From: an uncultured Bacteroidaceae bacterium
GTDB lineage: Bacteria; Bacteroidota; Bacteroidia; Bacteroidales; Bacteroidaceae
Assembly (NCBI GenBank): GCA_904502185.1
Contig: CAJGDX010000008.1
Span: forward strand, 1-40,457
Direction: 5' to 3'
Length of the DNA: 40,457 bases
Part shown: one piece after another, positions 15,573 to 23,825 of the stretch
Layout of the letters: each line of letters starts with the position of its first letter
Position numbering within the stretch: the stretch's first letter is position 1
Made by a program: the position numbers and the translations under genes
The notes under the pieces: generated by a model
What the model was told of the DNA's origin: nothing
What the model saw: only the letters and a program-made list of their open reading frames with translations
The model's database searches: none

Positions 15573-16582
15573 TTCTGAAAGAGAGATACACAGCCGACGA
15601 AAAAAGATACGACAATGCAGAGGCCATGTACGCACGCAGCGGACGAAGCGGCATACTGCTTCCACGTATCAGCCTCGGATTCTGGCAAAATTTCGGATAC
15701 CCGACCCCATACGACCAGAGCCGTGCAATAACGCACTACGCTTTTGACAATGGCATTACGCATTTTGACCTGGCCAACAATTACGGCCCACCCTACGGCA
15801 GCGCAGAGGAGACTATGGGACGGCTGATAAAAGAGGATTTCGCCCCCTACCGCGATGAACTTTTCATAAGTACAAAGGCCGGATACGATATGTGGCCCGG
15901 ACCGTACGGCAATTGGGGGTCGCGTAAATATCTGTTTGCAAGCCTAGACCAGAGCCTCAAACGGATGAATCTGGAATATGTCGATCTCTTTTACATACAC
16001 AGATACGACCCGATTACTCCGCTCGAAGAGACACTGCAGGCTCTTGTCGACATTGTGCGCAGCGGAAAAGCCCTGTACGTAGGTATCTCGCGATGGCCGC
16101 TGGAAGCCTTGAAAAAGGCAAACGACTATCTGAAAAAGCGCGATGTACCGCCGTTGATATTTCAGGGACGGCTGAACCTGCTCGACCGCGCAGTGCAACA
16201 GGAGGGAATACTCGATTACTGCCGAGATAACGGCATCGGGTTTATATCTTTCTCGCCACTGGCACAGGGAGTGCTGACCGATAGGTACTTGAACGGAATA
16301 CCGGCAGGGTCGAGAATGTCGCGCCAAGGCACGCTTACCAACGACCGCCTGACACCGCAGACCATGCAGTTCCTGAACAAACTGAACGCAGTTGCCACAC
16401 GCAGGGGAGAACCGATGGCTGCTACTGCCTTGTCGTGGGTATTGGCACAGCAGGGAGTAACCTCGGTACTGACAGGGGTTTCATCTGTCGAGCAGTTACG
16501 ACAGAGCATCAAATGTGTAAACAATGCCCCATTAACAACTGAAGAATTAACAGAACTACAAGAAACCGACACAATAGAATGA
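15569..16582 (+). CDS. Aldo/keto reductase, YghZ (L-glyceraldehyde 3-phosphate reductase)-like
   Basis: A 337-residue TIM-barrel NADPH-dependent reductase. The catalytic tetrad of the superfamily is present: Asp67 and Tyr72 in THFDLANNYGPP, Lys103 in FISTKAGYDMW and His144 in FYIHRYDP. The GPYGNWGSRKYL insertion and the ISRWPLEAL and FSPLAQGVLTDRYL segments are characteristic of the YghZ/AKR14 group, which reduces L-glyceraldehyde 3-phosphate and methylglyoxal. It overlaps the WbqC-like gene at its start and the TonB-dependent receptor at its stop (ATGA in both cases). The physiological substrate here is not evident; aldehyde detoxification is the simplest reading. Confidence 0.9.
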   Translation: MILKERYTADEKRYDNAEAMYARSGRSGILLPRISLGFWQNFGYPTPYDQSRAITHYAFDNGITHFDLANNYGPPYGSAEETMGRLIKEDFAPYRDELFISTKAGYDMWPGPYGNWGSRKYLFASLDQSLKRMNLEYVDLFYIHRYDPITPLEETLQALVDIVRSGKALYVGISRWPLEALKKANDYLKKRDVPPLIFQGRLNLLDRAVQQEGILDYCRDNGIGFISFSPLAQGVLTDRYLNGIPAGSRMSRQGTLTNDRLTPQTMQFLNKLNAVATRRGEPMAATALSWVLAQQGVTSVLTGVSSVEQLRQSIKCVNNAPLTTEELTELQETDTIE

Positions 16583-18447
16583 GAGGAAAATTTTTCTTAG
16601 CACTTATATTGTTTTTCACTTGCGCAAACCTATTCCCGCAACACCGCACCCGACAACTCGAAGAGGTTGTAATAACAGGCAGCAACGACGCCGTCGGACG
16701 CGACCTGCTGCCCTACACCGTCACCATCATCGACAATACACAGATTGAGGCAAGCGGACGCCAGCAGTTGCTGTCGGCACTGTCGGGCACCATCCCAGGG
16801 TTCTTTATAACAGAGCGCAATGTACTAGGATTCGGAGTGAGCAACGGCGGTGCAGGAGGAATAAAGATCCGAGGAGTGGGAGGTTCGCCCACAAACGCCA
16901 TTCTGATGATGGTGGACGGACAACCGCAATATGCAGGAATATATTCGCACCATGTGGCAGATTTCTACGAAACGGAATATGTCGACCACGTGGAGGTGCT
17001 GCGCGGCCCCGGCTCAGTGCTGTATGGTTCCAATGCCATGGGAGGAGTTATAAACGTCATCACCAAAGAGCCGGAAAGCGACGGTGTACGCACCACAGCA
17101 CGCACACAATATGGTTTGTACAACACATGGTGTTCGTCGGTGACAAACAGTCTCCGCTTAGGAAAATTCTCGTCACTGATCTCAGCATCGTATGACCGTA
17201 CCGATGGCATAGAGAAGAATTTCGACTATTCACAAAAAAGTCTCTACGCAAAAATAGGCTACGACATAAGCGACAAGTGGATGCTGCGCGCAGACTACAC
17301 ACTCAGCAACAGCATTGGCAACGACCCCGTCTATCCACGTCTGTCCAACCCCGGAAGCACGGATATTTACCATCAGAACATCATTCGTGGCGAAGCATCT
17401 GCATCGATTGCCAACAGATTCGAAAAGACAAACGGTAATCTGCGTGCATACTACAGCTACGGCAACCACTTCATTGACGACCCTAACCATTTTCGCAGCC
17501 TTGACGACCGTTTCGGCATTATTGCCTATCAGAATTTCCACCCATGGAAGGGCAACAACATTACCGCCGGATTCGACTTTGACACATACACCGGCGAGGT
17601 TCCCATATCGGGAGGCAAAGAGCATACCCCCGGTTCGGTGGCTACAATAGGGCGCAAGAGCATCACTGAATATTCGCCCTACACTACCTTCGCACAAAGT
17701 TTGTGGGATGGACGCATAACATTGAACGGTGGCATTCGCATGGCCAACAGCGACAAGTTCGGCACAGATTGGATTCCCCAATGCGGATTCATCGTGCAGC
17801 CTGCCGAAAAGTGGACAATAAAGGCTTCTATGGCAAAGGGCTACCGCAACCCGTCGTTCCGCGAGCTTTATCTCTACAAAACAGCGAACAGCGAGCTTTC
17901 GCCGGAAGAGATGATGAATTACGAGGTGACAATCAGCAAAAGGTTCAATGCGTTGCTCTCTATTGACCTTACAGGATATTACAGCGAAGGTTCAGACATG
18001 ATACAGACAGTGCAGATGAGAAACATCAACACCGGCAGTTTTACAAACAAAGGAATTGAGGCATCGGCAGTATCACATCCAACAAACAACCTGTCGCTGA
18101 GAGCAACATACAGCTACCTGCACACCTCGCTGACCAACCTTGTTGCGGCACCAAAGAATCAATTTTATCTGTCTGCTGCATGGCAACCTACAAAACGCAT
18201 GACAGTGGATGCATCGCTACGCAGCGTAGGCAGCCTATATGTATCGGAGCAGATGAAAAGCGAAGACTACATACTGTGCAATGCAAAGATTTCATATAAG
18301 TTTATCACTGAAGAGGATAAAAGAGACATAAAAACATTGGTACTTTTCGCCAACATGGACAACATCACAGACTGCGACTACACAATAAACGAAGGATACA
18401 AAATGCCCGGATTTGGCGCAAGCGCAGGAGTTAAACTGACATTCTAA
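16579..18447 (+). CDS. TonB-dependent outer-membrane receptor (siderophore/vitamin type, not SusC)
   Basis: A 622-residue outer-membrane transporter with a signal peptide of about 20 residues (ANLFPQ) and a TonB box-like LEEVVITGS near residue 27. The plug domain contains IKIRGVGG, MMVDGQPQYAG, VDHVEVLRGPGSVLYGSNAMGGVINVIT, and the remainder is a 22-strand barrel ending in Phe. It lacks the N-terminal carboxypeptidase-like extension and the ~1000-residue length of SusC proteins and has no SusD partner, so an iron chelate, haem, cobalamin or similar ligand is more likely than a glycan. It is coupled by an ATGA overlap to the aldo/keto reductase gene and is followed after 16 bases by the transglycosylase gene. 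The ligand cannot be told from the sequence. Confidence 0.93.
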   Translation: MRGKFFLALILFFTCANLFPQHRTRQLEEVVITGSNDAVGRDLLPYTVTIIDNTQIEASGRQQLLSALSGTIPGFFITERNVLGFGVSNGGAGGIKIRGVGGSPTNAILMMVDGQPQYAGIYSHHVADFYETEYVDHVEVLRGPGSVLYGSNAMGGVINVITKEPESDGVRTTARTQYGLYNTWCSSVTNSLRLGKFSSLISASYDRTDGIEKNFDYSQKSLYAKIGYDISDKWMLRADYTLSNSIGNDPVYPRLSNPGSTDIYHQNIIRGEASASIANRFEKTNGNLRAYYSYGNHFIDDPNHFRSLDDRFGIIAYQNFHPWKGNNITAGFDFDTYTGEVPISGGKEHTPGSVATIGRKSITEYSPYTTFAQSLWDGRITLNGGIRMANSDKFGTDWIPQCGFIVQPAEKWTIKASMAKGYRNPSFRELYLYKTANSELSPEEMMNYEVTISKRFNALLSIDLTGYYSEGSDMIQTVQMRNINTGSFTNKGIEASAVSHPTNNLSLRATYSYLHTSLTNLVAAPKNQFYLSAAWQPTKRMTVDASLRSVGSLYVSEQMKSEDYILCNAKISYKFITEEDKRDIKTLVLFANMDNITDCDYTINEGYKMPGFGASAGVKLTF

Positions 18448-18463
18448 TCAACACTATAAAGCA

Positions 18464-19450
18464 ATGCTTAAATACATTCCCATAAAAACACTGATAAGCT
18501 GTACAGCAACCGTCGGTACCTTTCTGATTTGCACCCATCTGCTACAAAGCCACCAGAGCAGCAGCATGCAAAATTCACCACGTTCAGAAGTTCCATACAA
18601 CGTAACTTCGCCAGAGGTTCCAACAACGATGGAATTTGCAGGCGAAAAGATTGACCTTACGCGCAGCGACCTGAGAGAAAGGATGGACAGAGAGATTCTC
18701 ACATTCACATACTCCCACATTAACACACAATTGATGCTGAAACGCGCCAACCGCATTCTGCCTATCATAGAGCCCATTCTACGCAGTCAGGGAATACCCG
18801 ACGACATCAAATACCTGATGATAATAGAGAGCAACGGCGACATCTACGCACGCTCATCTGTAGGTGCATCGGGACTATGGCAGTTCATGCCGGCAACAGC
18901 CAAGCAGTATGGCCTTATTGTCAATAACGAAATAGATGAACGATATAACATTGAAAAGGCTACACGTGCAGCCTGCCGCTACCTGAAAAGTTCGTACTCG
19001 AAATATGGCGACTGGCTGACTGTGGCAGCAAGCTACAACACTGGCAACAACAATGTGAACAAAAGGATGGCTGCACAAGAGGAGAGCAAAGCCATCAACC
19101 TGAGTCTGCTGCCTGAAACCTCGCGCTATCTTTTCAGATTGCTCACAGCCAAACTGATTTTCAGTGACCCTGCACGCTACGGCTTTCTGCTGAAAAGCAG
19201 CGACCTCTACCCTCCTATTGCCATGAGCGATACCCTGGAGGTGGATGACGCAGTCATTAACTTTACAAAAATAGCAAAAGGACATGGACTGAACTATCTG
19301 CAGTTGCGCGATGCAAACCCATGGATACGTTCGACAAGTGCCAAGAACCCTAACCGCAAGAAATTCAAAATTAATATCCCCGACAAGACATCACTGCACT
19401 ACAACCCTGCAGACACCAAAGCCCACAACAGTGCGTGGGTTATAAAATAA
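18464..19450 (+). CDS. Membrane-anchored lytic transglycosylase (SLT/MltD-like)
   Basis: A 328-residue periplasmic protein with an N-terminal hydrophobic segment (about 8-25). The goose-type lysozyme/SLT domain covers ~95-230: catalytic Glu122 in MIIESNGD, then ASGLWQFMPATAKQYGL (135-151), the AASYNTGNNNV motif and a short C-terminal LysM-like or linker part (KGHGLNYLQLRDANPWI) that resembles the MltD tail. It cleaves the MurNAc-GlcNAc bond to give 1,6-anhydro products during wall turnover. The residue pair after the catalytic Glu-Ser is Asn-Gly rather than the more common hydrophobic/Phe, but the rest is intact. It is the last gene of the dapB operon, ending 20 bases before the terminator. 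Confidence 0.9.
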   Translation: MLKYIPIKTLISCTATVGTFLICTHLLQSHQSSSMQNSPRSEVPYNVTSPEVPTTMEFAGEKIDLTRSDLRERMDREILTFTYSHINTQLMLKRANRILPIIEPILRSQGIPDDIKYLMIIESNGDIYARSSVGASGLWQFMPATAKQYGLIVNNEIDERYNIEKATRAACRYLKSSYSKYGDWLTVAASYNTGNNNVNKRMAAQEESKAINLSLLPETSRYLFRLLTAKLIFSDPARYGFLLKSSDLYPPIAMSDTLEVDDAVINFTKIAKGHGLNYLQLRDANPWIRSTSAKNPNRKKFKINIPDKTSLHYNPADTKAHNSAWVIK

Positions 19451-19470
19451 TAATCTCTGAACAGAATAAA

Positions 19471-19502
19471 TGCCGGTGCATTCTCTCTTGGATGCACCGG
19501 CA
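19471..19502. terminator. Bidirectional intrinsic terminator
   Basis: TGCCGGTGCAT at 19471-19481 pairs perfectly with ATGCACCGGCA at 19492-19502 (11 bp, 10-base loop). It is followed by a T-rich stretch on the plus strand and a T-rich stretch on the minus strand, lying between the convergent transglycosylase and PepSY-like genes. Confidence 0.85.
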
Positions 19503-19513
19503 TTGTTTTAAGG

Positions 19514-19954
19514 TCAATCGTCGATATTTCTGACTTTCAGATTCTTATCGAAAAAGAGTTCCAGTTTGTTGGACAACTTCACGTCGTAGCCACCACGTTC
19601 ACGCTCTATTTTCCGGATTTTAGCATCGGGAAAATGTTCTTGCACATAAGCTGTGATTACAGCAGGGACCACACTGCGAGGAACCTCGGAATAACGACAG
19701 TCAACCTCTGTCCATTCTCCACTGCGGGCAAATTCAGCTTTTGAGCCATCGGCAAAGACTATCTCGTAGTTGCGGGTAAAAAAGTCGCGCTCCTCTTTGA
19801 TATAAGAGACCTTTGTAGCCGGAAAATGGTTCTTAACAAACTGTTGCGCCTGCGCAGGAAGCTGATTCATGGTTATTACATAATCCTTGTCGGCCTTAAC
19901 TGTTAATGTTCCTAATGTCAACAATGCAAACATTGTAAATATAAACTTTCTCAT
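19514..19954 (-). CDS. Periplasmic PepSY-like (beta-lactamase-inhibitor-like) protein
   Basis: A 146-residue exported protein with a signal peptide cleaved after about residue 21 (VKA). It contains two consecutive PepSY-like repeats: LPAQAQQFVKNHFPATKVSYIKEE...YEIVFADGSKAEF and VPAVITAYVQEHFPDAKIRKIERERGGYDVKL, matching the PF11396-type family abundant in Bacteroidales. Such domains are thought to bind or inhibit envelope peptidases or metal-linked sensors, but the role of this group is not established. It stands alone, with a terminator on its downstream side, 170 bases from the OmpA-family gene. No two-component genes flank it. Confidence 0.82.
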   Translation of the reverse strand: MRKFIFTMFALLTLGTLTVKADKDYVITMNQLPAQAQQFVKNHFPATKVSYIKEERDFFTRNYEIVFADGSKAEFARSGEWTEVDCRYSEVPRSVVPAVITAYVQEHFPDAKIRKIERERGGYDVKLSNKLELFFDKNLKVRNIDD

Positions 19955-20071
19955 AACATATAATTTTACGGGTTATTTGTACTAAGAACAAACCTCTGCT
20001 GTTTGTTTACACCACAAAGTTCTATAATAAATCTGAATAGAAACTGAAAAAACGATTTTTATATAAAAAAA

Positions 20072-20100
20072 TAATCAGCACCCCTGTGGAGTGCTGATTA
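20072..20100 (-). terminator. Intrinsic terminator of the ompA-family gene
   Basis: On the minus strand a 10-bp stem (20091-20100 with 20072-20081; TAATCAGCAC/GTGCTGATTA) with a 9-base loop is followed by a run of six T residues, 24 bases after the stop codon. Confidence 0.85.
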
Positions 20101-20124
20101 TTATATTGTAAAACCTATATGTAA

Positions 20125-21276
20125 TTACTTCGCGGGAGCGATGATTACGCGACGGTTCAACTGGATGGGGCTTTCTGTGTCAACACCACCCTTACCTGCT
20201 ACGATGAGCTGGCTTTCGGGAACACCCATTTCAACGAGCTTAGCAGCTACTGCCTTAGCACGAGCCTCAGACAATGTCTGGTTGTAAGAAGCCGTACCTG
20301 TTGCGCTGTCAGCATAACCTGTTACTGTAAGTTTCAAACCTGTCTCCTTAGCTGCGTTAGCCAAAGCCTTGAGGTTGAGGATCTCTTTCTTAGAATCGAT
20401 CTTAGAAGAGTTGATTGCGAAGAATACAGACTGAGCAGCGTCGAAGAGCTCAACACCCTTAGGCTCGCTCTGGCACTTAGCCAAAGCTGCTTTTGCAGCT
20501 GCAAGCTGTGACTTCAACTGTGAGTTCTCAGACTCCTTAGCCTGCAACTGAGTGTTGAGGGCTGCAAGAGCTGCTGCGTTAGCTGCCATGATAGCGTCAA
20601 CGTCGGGAGTGTTGTCCCAGTTTGTCTTACCGATTTTGTAAGTAACACCGGCTGTTGCTGCAAAGATCATGTCGTAACCGTTGCGTGAAGGCTCAACACC
20701 TGCGAAACCACCCTTTGCTGCTGTTGCAGAAAGCTCGAGGTTGATAGCCCAACGTTTTGCTACGCGGAATGTGTTCATGAAACCAGCGTTAGCTGTCAAA
20801 GAACCCATTTTGCCGTTGCCACCAGCACCTTCTACATCCAAGTTAGCACCGTAACCAAGACCGAGGAATGTGCTGAGGTTCCAGATGCGGCTCTCGTTGT
20901 AACCGAAGAAAAGGTTGCTGAGGTTGAAGATAGCATCAGCGTGAACGTTGTAGAAGCTGTTTCTGGGAACCTTGTTCAAGGGATCGATTTCGTAACCATT
21001 GTAAGCTACTCTCCATCCGAAACCGGGAGTGTGCCATTTACCAACGTAAGCGTTGATAGCTGCTGTACCATGATCGAGGAAGCTCTCACCATTAGTCTTA
21101 ACGCCGTTAACCCACTGAAGACCACCGTTAACACCTACAAACCAGTTGCTCCAGAAGCTGTTTGTAGTAACGCTGTTTTTCAAAGTAGGAACTACGACTT
21201 CGCTAGTAACGGTCTCCTGTCCGAAAGAGAACATTGCAATGCTGGCAAAAACCAGCGACATCATAAATTTTTTCAT
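20125..21276 (-). CDS. OmpA-family outer-membrane protein
   Basis: A 383-residue outer-membrane protein with a signal peptide of about 19 residues (FSFGQ). Residues ~40-215 form an eight-stranded porin-like barrel (many G/W/Y strands, FLGLGYGANLDVEG), ~230-280 an Ala/Gln/Lys-rich heptad region likely to be a coiled coil, and ~285-383 an OmpA-C domain that binds peptidoglycan (FAINSSKID, VTGYADSATGTASYNQTLSEARAKAV, with the canonical Asp and Arg). Codon use is strongly biased and the gene has its own terminator, both as expected for an abundant structural porin. Start is the ATG 21276-21274. It probably tethers the outer membrane to the wall. Confidence 0.93.
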   Translation of the reverse strand: MKKFMMSLVFASIAMFSFGQETVTSEVVVPTLKNSVTTNSFWSNWFVGVNGGLQWVNGVKTNGESFLDHGTAAINAYVGKWHTPGFGWRVAYNGYEIDPLNKVPRNSFYNVHADAIFNLSNLFFGYNESRIWNLSTFLGLGYGANLDVEGAGGNGKMGSLTANAGFMNTFRVAKRWAINLELSATAAKGGFAGVEPSRNGYDMIFAATAGVTYKIGKTNWDNTPDVDAIMAANAAALAALNTQLQAKESENSQLKSQLAAAKAALAKCQSEPKGVELFDAAQSVFFAINSSKIDSKKEILNLKALANAAKETGLKLTVTGYADSATGTASYNQTLSEARAKAVAAKLVEMGVPESQLIVAGKGGVDTESPIQLNRRVIIAPAK

Positions 21277-21526
21277 ACTTTTTTGCTATTAATTAGACAC
21301 TAAAATTTCCAAATTCATATATATAAAGGAATAATTTCACCAAGTTATAACACTTGCAACTGAAAATTGTTCCTTAATGGTCAGCTATACCTGCACAATT
21401 GGAGAAATGAATACACATTTCATACAATACGCATTATAGTTGTGCAAAATTACAAAAAAAATAATCCACGTACGTTAAATTTGAGTATAGCCTTTTGCTA
21501 TATTAAGAAAATTTAACTATTTAGAG
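21277..21526. other. AT-rich gap with possible ompA promoter box
   Basis: No gene is visible. Minus-strand TAATTTTG at 21445-21452 fits the TAnnTTTG -7 box and would give a leader of about 160 bases, a long leader like those of other highly expressed porin genes; a matching TTTG box is not clear. This is weak evidence. Confidence 0.4.
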
Positions 21527-23374
21527 CTATTTTGCAAAACATTTGGCTATTTCGGCATCAGCTTGAACATACATAATAGGCAAGCCATCAGGCGTTCTGC
21601 TGTGGGCATTACAACGAAAAAGGTCGTTTATCAAGGTATCCATCTCCTCAAAAGTCAGAACCTGACCTGCAACGATGGCAACCTGTTTTGCCATAGCCAA
21701 TGCGATGGCATCGTACAATTTTTCGCCAACCTCTGAAGTTGCCTCCATTGCCGAATGGAGTATATCTGTAAGCAGGGTAACGGGATTTAATCCATCTACA
21801 CCAGCCGGAACACCTTGTATAGCATAGCTTGTGCCACCCAACGAACTTATTTCGAAGCCAAGGTATGTCAATTGCTCCATTATACTTTCGAGCATCTGCC
21901 CCTCGGCCACAGTCAGGTCTATGCGTTCGGGGAAAAGCACACGCTGAACATGGCCGCGACGCTCATCCAATTGACGGCGATAGGTATCGTACAACACTCT
22001 AATGTGAGCGCGACGCTGATGTATCCACATAAGGCCCGACTTCACCGGAAGCAATATATACATTCCTTTATACTGCGACATTGGGATAAGTTCCTCTTTG
22101 ATTGTTGATTTTATTTCAGCCTCCCCTACAGACGCCAAGGGTGCAGCAGAGGGGATATCGGGTAATATTTCGGGTTCGAGGAGTTCATCCTTGGCTGGCT
22201 TGATGTCGGCATATAGGGTTTCCCAGGGCATTTCGCGCTTGATATACTCCTGCGAAGAGCGGCTATTGAAAGGATTGTAGTTGGGGTTATACGACACCTT
22301 AGGTGCAGACGGAGCCTTACCGTTGTTGTCAAACACAGGAATTTCGGGAATGTCGCCCATTTCAAAATCGAGTCCGGGCATTGCATTGAAACGTCCCAAT
22401 GACTCGCGTACGGCTGCAGAAAGTATCTTCCAGATATTCTGCTCGTCCTCGAACTTAATCTCTGTCTTTGTAGGATGTATGTTGACATCTATTTTTTCGG
22501 GAGCAACCTCAAGACGCAGGAAGAATGGAACCATTTCTCCTGCAGGAATAAGCTGACTATATGCTTCAAGTACCGCTTTTGCAAAATAGGGATGGCGCAT
22601 ATATCTGCCGTTGACGAAGAAATATTGCAACGCACCTTTTTTGCGGGCACTTTCAGGGGTACCTACAAAGCCCGAAACATTTATCATGGAGCTTTGCACA
22701 GATACCTCTATCAACTGGGAATTGACCTTTTTACCGAAAAGATTTGCAACTCTCTGACGAAAAGTAGATACAGGAAGAGAGATAATCTCTGTGTCATTGT
22801 TGTAGAGTGCGAAATCAATGTCACAGTTGACAAGTGCCACACGCTCAAACTCGGTTATAATATTGTTCAGCTCAGTTTGCGTAGTTTTCAAGAACTTGCG
22901 ACGTGCAGGTATATTGAAAAAGAGGTTTTTTATTTTGAAATTACTGCCAACGGGAGCAGCAGTCGGCTCCTGCTCTTCGAGGTGTGAGCCCGAAATTACA
23001 ACCTTCGTACCCAGTTCGTCATCGGCACGACGGGTCACAAGTTCGACCTGAGCAACTGCGGCAATAGAGGCGAGTGCCTCACCACGAAAGCCCATAGTGC
23101 TTAAAGTGAAAAGGTCTTCGGCTTTTTTTATTTTGGAAGTCGCATGACGTTCAAATGCCAGACGGGCATCTGTTTCGGACATACCCGAACCGTTGTCTAT
23201 CACCTGTATGGAGGTACGCCCGCCATCCACCACCAGCACTTTAATTTTGGTAGCACCTGCATCAATGGCATTCTCCATCAGTTCCTTCACAACAGATGAA
23301 GGGCGTTGCACAACCTCTCCGGCGGCTATCTGATTGGCTACCGAGTCGGGCAGCAGGCTTATAACATCTTTCAT
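21527..23374 (-). CDS. mutL: DNA mismatch repair protein MutL
   Basis: A 615-residue protein. The N-terminal GHKL ATPase carries the MutL signatures LPDSVANQIAAGEVVQRPSSVVKELMENAIDAGAT, IDNGSGM and the GFRGEALASIA motif, followed by a transducer domain (NGRYMRHPY) and a proline/glutamate-rich linker around residues 345-430. The C-terminal dimerisation domain starts near 430. Where endonuclease-type MutL proteins have DQHAxxER, this one has WIHQRRAHIR (450-459), lacking the Asp and the His-Ala-Glu pattern, so latent nicking activity is doubtful. It couples MutS mismatch recognition to strand removal. Last gene of the recQ-guaB-foldase run, 120 bases after the small membrane protein gene. Confidence 0.95.
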   Translation of the reverse strand: MKDVISLLPDSVANQIAAGEVVQRPSSVVKELMENAIDAGATKIKVLVVDGGRTSIQVIDNGSGMSETDARLAFERHATSKIKKAEDLFTLSTMGFRGEALASIAAVAQVELVTRRADDELGTKVVISGSHLEEQEPTAAPVGSNFKIKNLFFNIPARRKFLKTTQTELNNIITEFERVALVNCDIDFALYNNDTEIISLPVSTFRQRVANLFGKKVNSQLIEVSVQSSMINVSGFVGTPESARKKGALQYFFVNGRYMRHPYFAKAVLEAYSQLIPAGEMVPFFLRLEVAPEKIDVNIHPTKTEIKFEDEQNIWKILSAAVRESLGRFNAMPGLDFEMGDIPEIPVFDNNGKAPSAPKVSYNPNYNPFNSRSSQEYIKREMPWETLYADIKPAKDELLEPEILPDIPSAAPLASVGEAEIKSTIKEELIPMSQYKGMYILLPVKSGLMWIHQRRAHIRVLYDTYRRQLDERRGHVQRVLFPERIDLTVAEGQMLESIMEQLTYLGFEISSLGGTSYAIQGVPAGVDGLNPVTLLTDILHSAMEATSEVGEKLYDAIALAMAKQVAIVAGQVLTFEEMDTLINDLFRCNAHSRTPDGLPIMYVQADAEIAKCFAK

Positions 23375-23494
23375 ATTCAGGTCAAGCTAAGAAAATGTCC
23401 AAAGACGGGTTATAAAAACATTGATAAAAAAACAGAAGGCAAGTTTCAAACGTGCAGAGCGCCAAACACCTACGCTGTCACAATTTTCGACCGG

Positions 23495-23791
23495 CTAAAA
23501 TGTCCAGCTACCGGTAAGCAGATAGTGAAGCAGAAAGAGCGACGCAATAAGAGCGACCACTATGGTTTTATTGGAAAGTCGCGAACCACTCTCCTTACGA
23601 CGTTTCAAGTGAGTCGTTTCCTTTACGAATGCACCTCGGATGCGCTCTTCGTAGGATTTCTCATCCGGAGGCAGAAGTCCCATTTCGCGTTTGGCGTTCT
23701 CCTCTATTTTGCGGAGTTTCTCCTTACGCTCATCGTAATATATACATTTATGGTTGAATCGGCGCGGCGCCGGCATTTTGAAGAATCCCAT
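23495..23791 (-). CDS. Small membrane-anchored protein of unknown function
   Basis: A 98-residue protein starting MGFFKMPAPRRFNHKCIYYDERKEKL, a very basic N-terminal segment with an amphipathic helix to about residue 65, and a single membrane helix near 76-93 (TIVVALIASLFLLHYLL). I do not know a characterised homologue; a similar small gene is often found beside mutL in Bacteroidales (recalled, not searched). Orientation is probably cytoplasmic N-terminus and a short C-terminal tail. It lies 34 bases after the OstA-like gene and is likely cotranscribed with it. Confidence 0.72.
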   Translation of the reverse strand: MGFFKMPAPRRFNHKCIYYDERKEKLRKIEENAKREMGLLPPDEKSYEERIRGAFVKETTHLKRRKESGSRLSNKTIVVALIASLFLLHYLLTGSWTF

Positions 23792-23825
23792 TATTACTCC
23801 TTATATATTATATAATATGAATAAA

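Noticed and set aside
16579..18447. SusC-type polysaccharide receptor
   Set aside because: At 622 residues, with no carboxypeptidase-like N-terminal domain and no SusD gene next to it, it fits the siderophore/vitamin type of TonB-dependent receptor.
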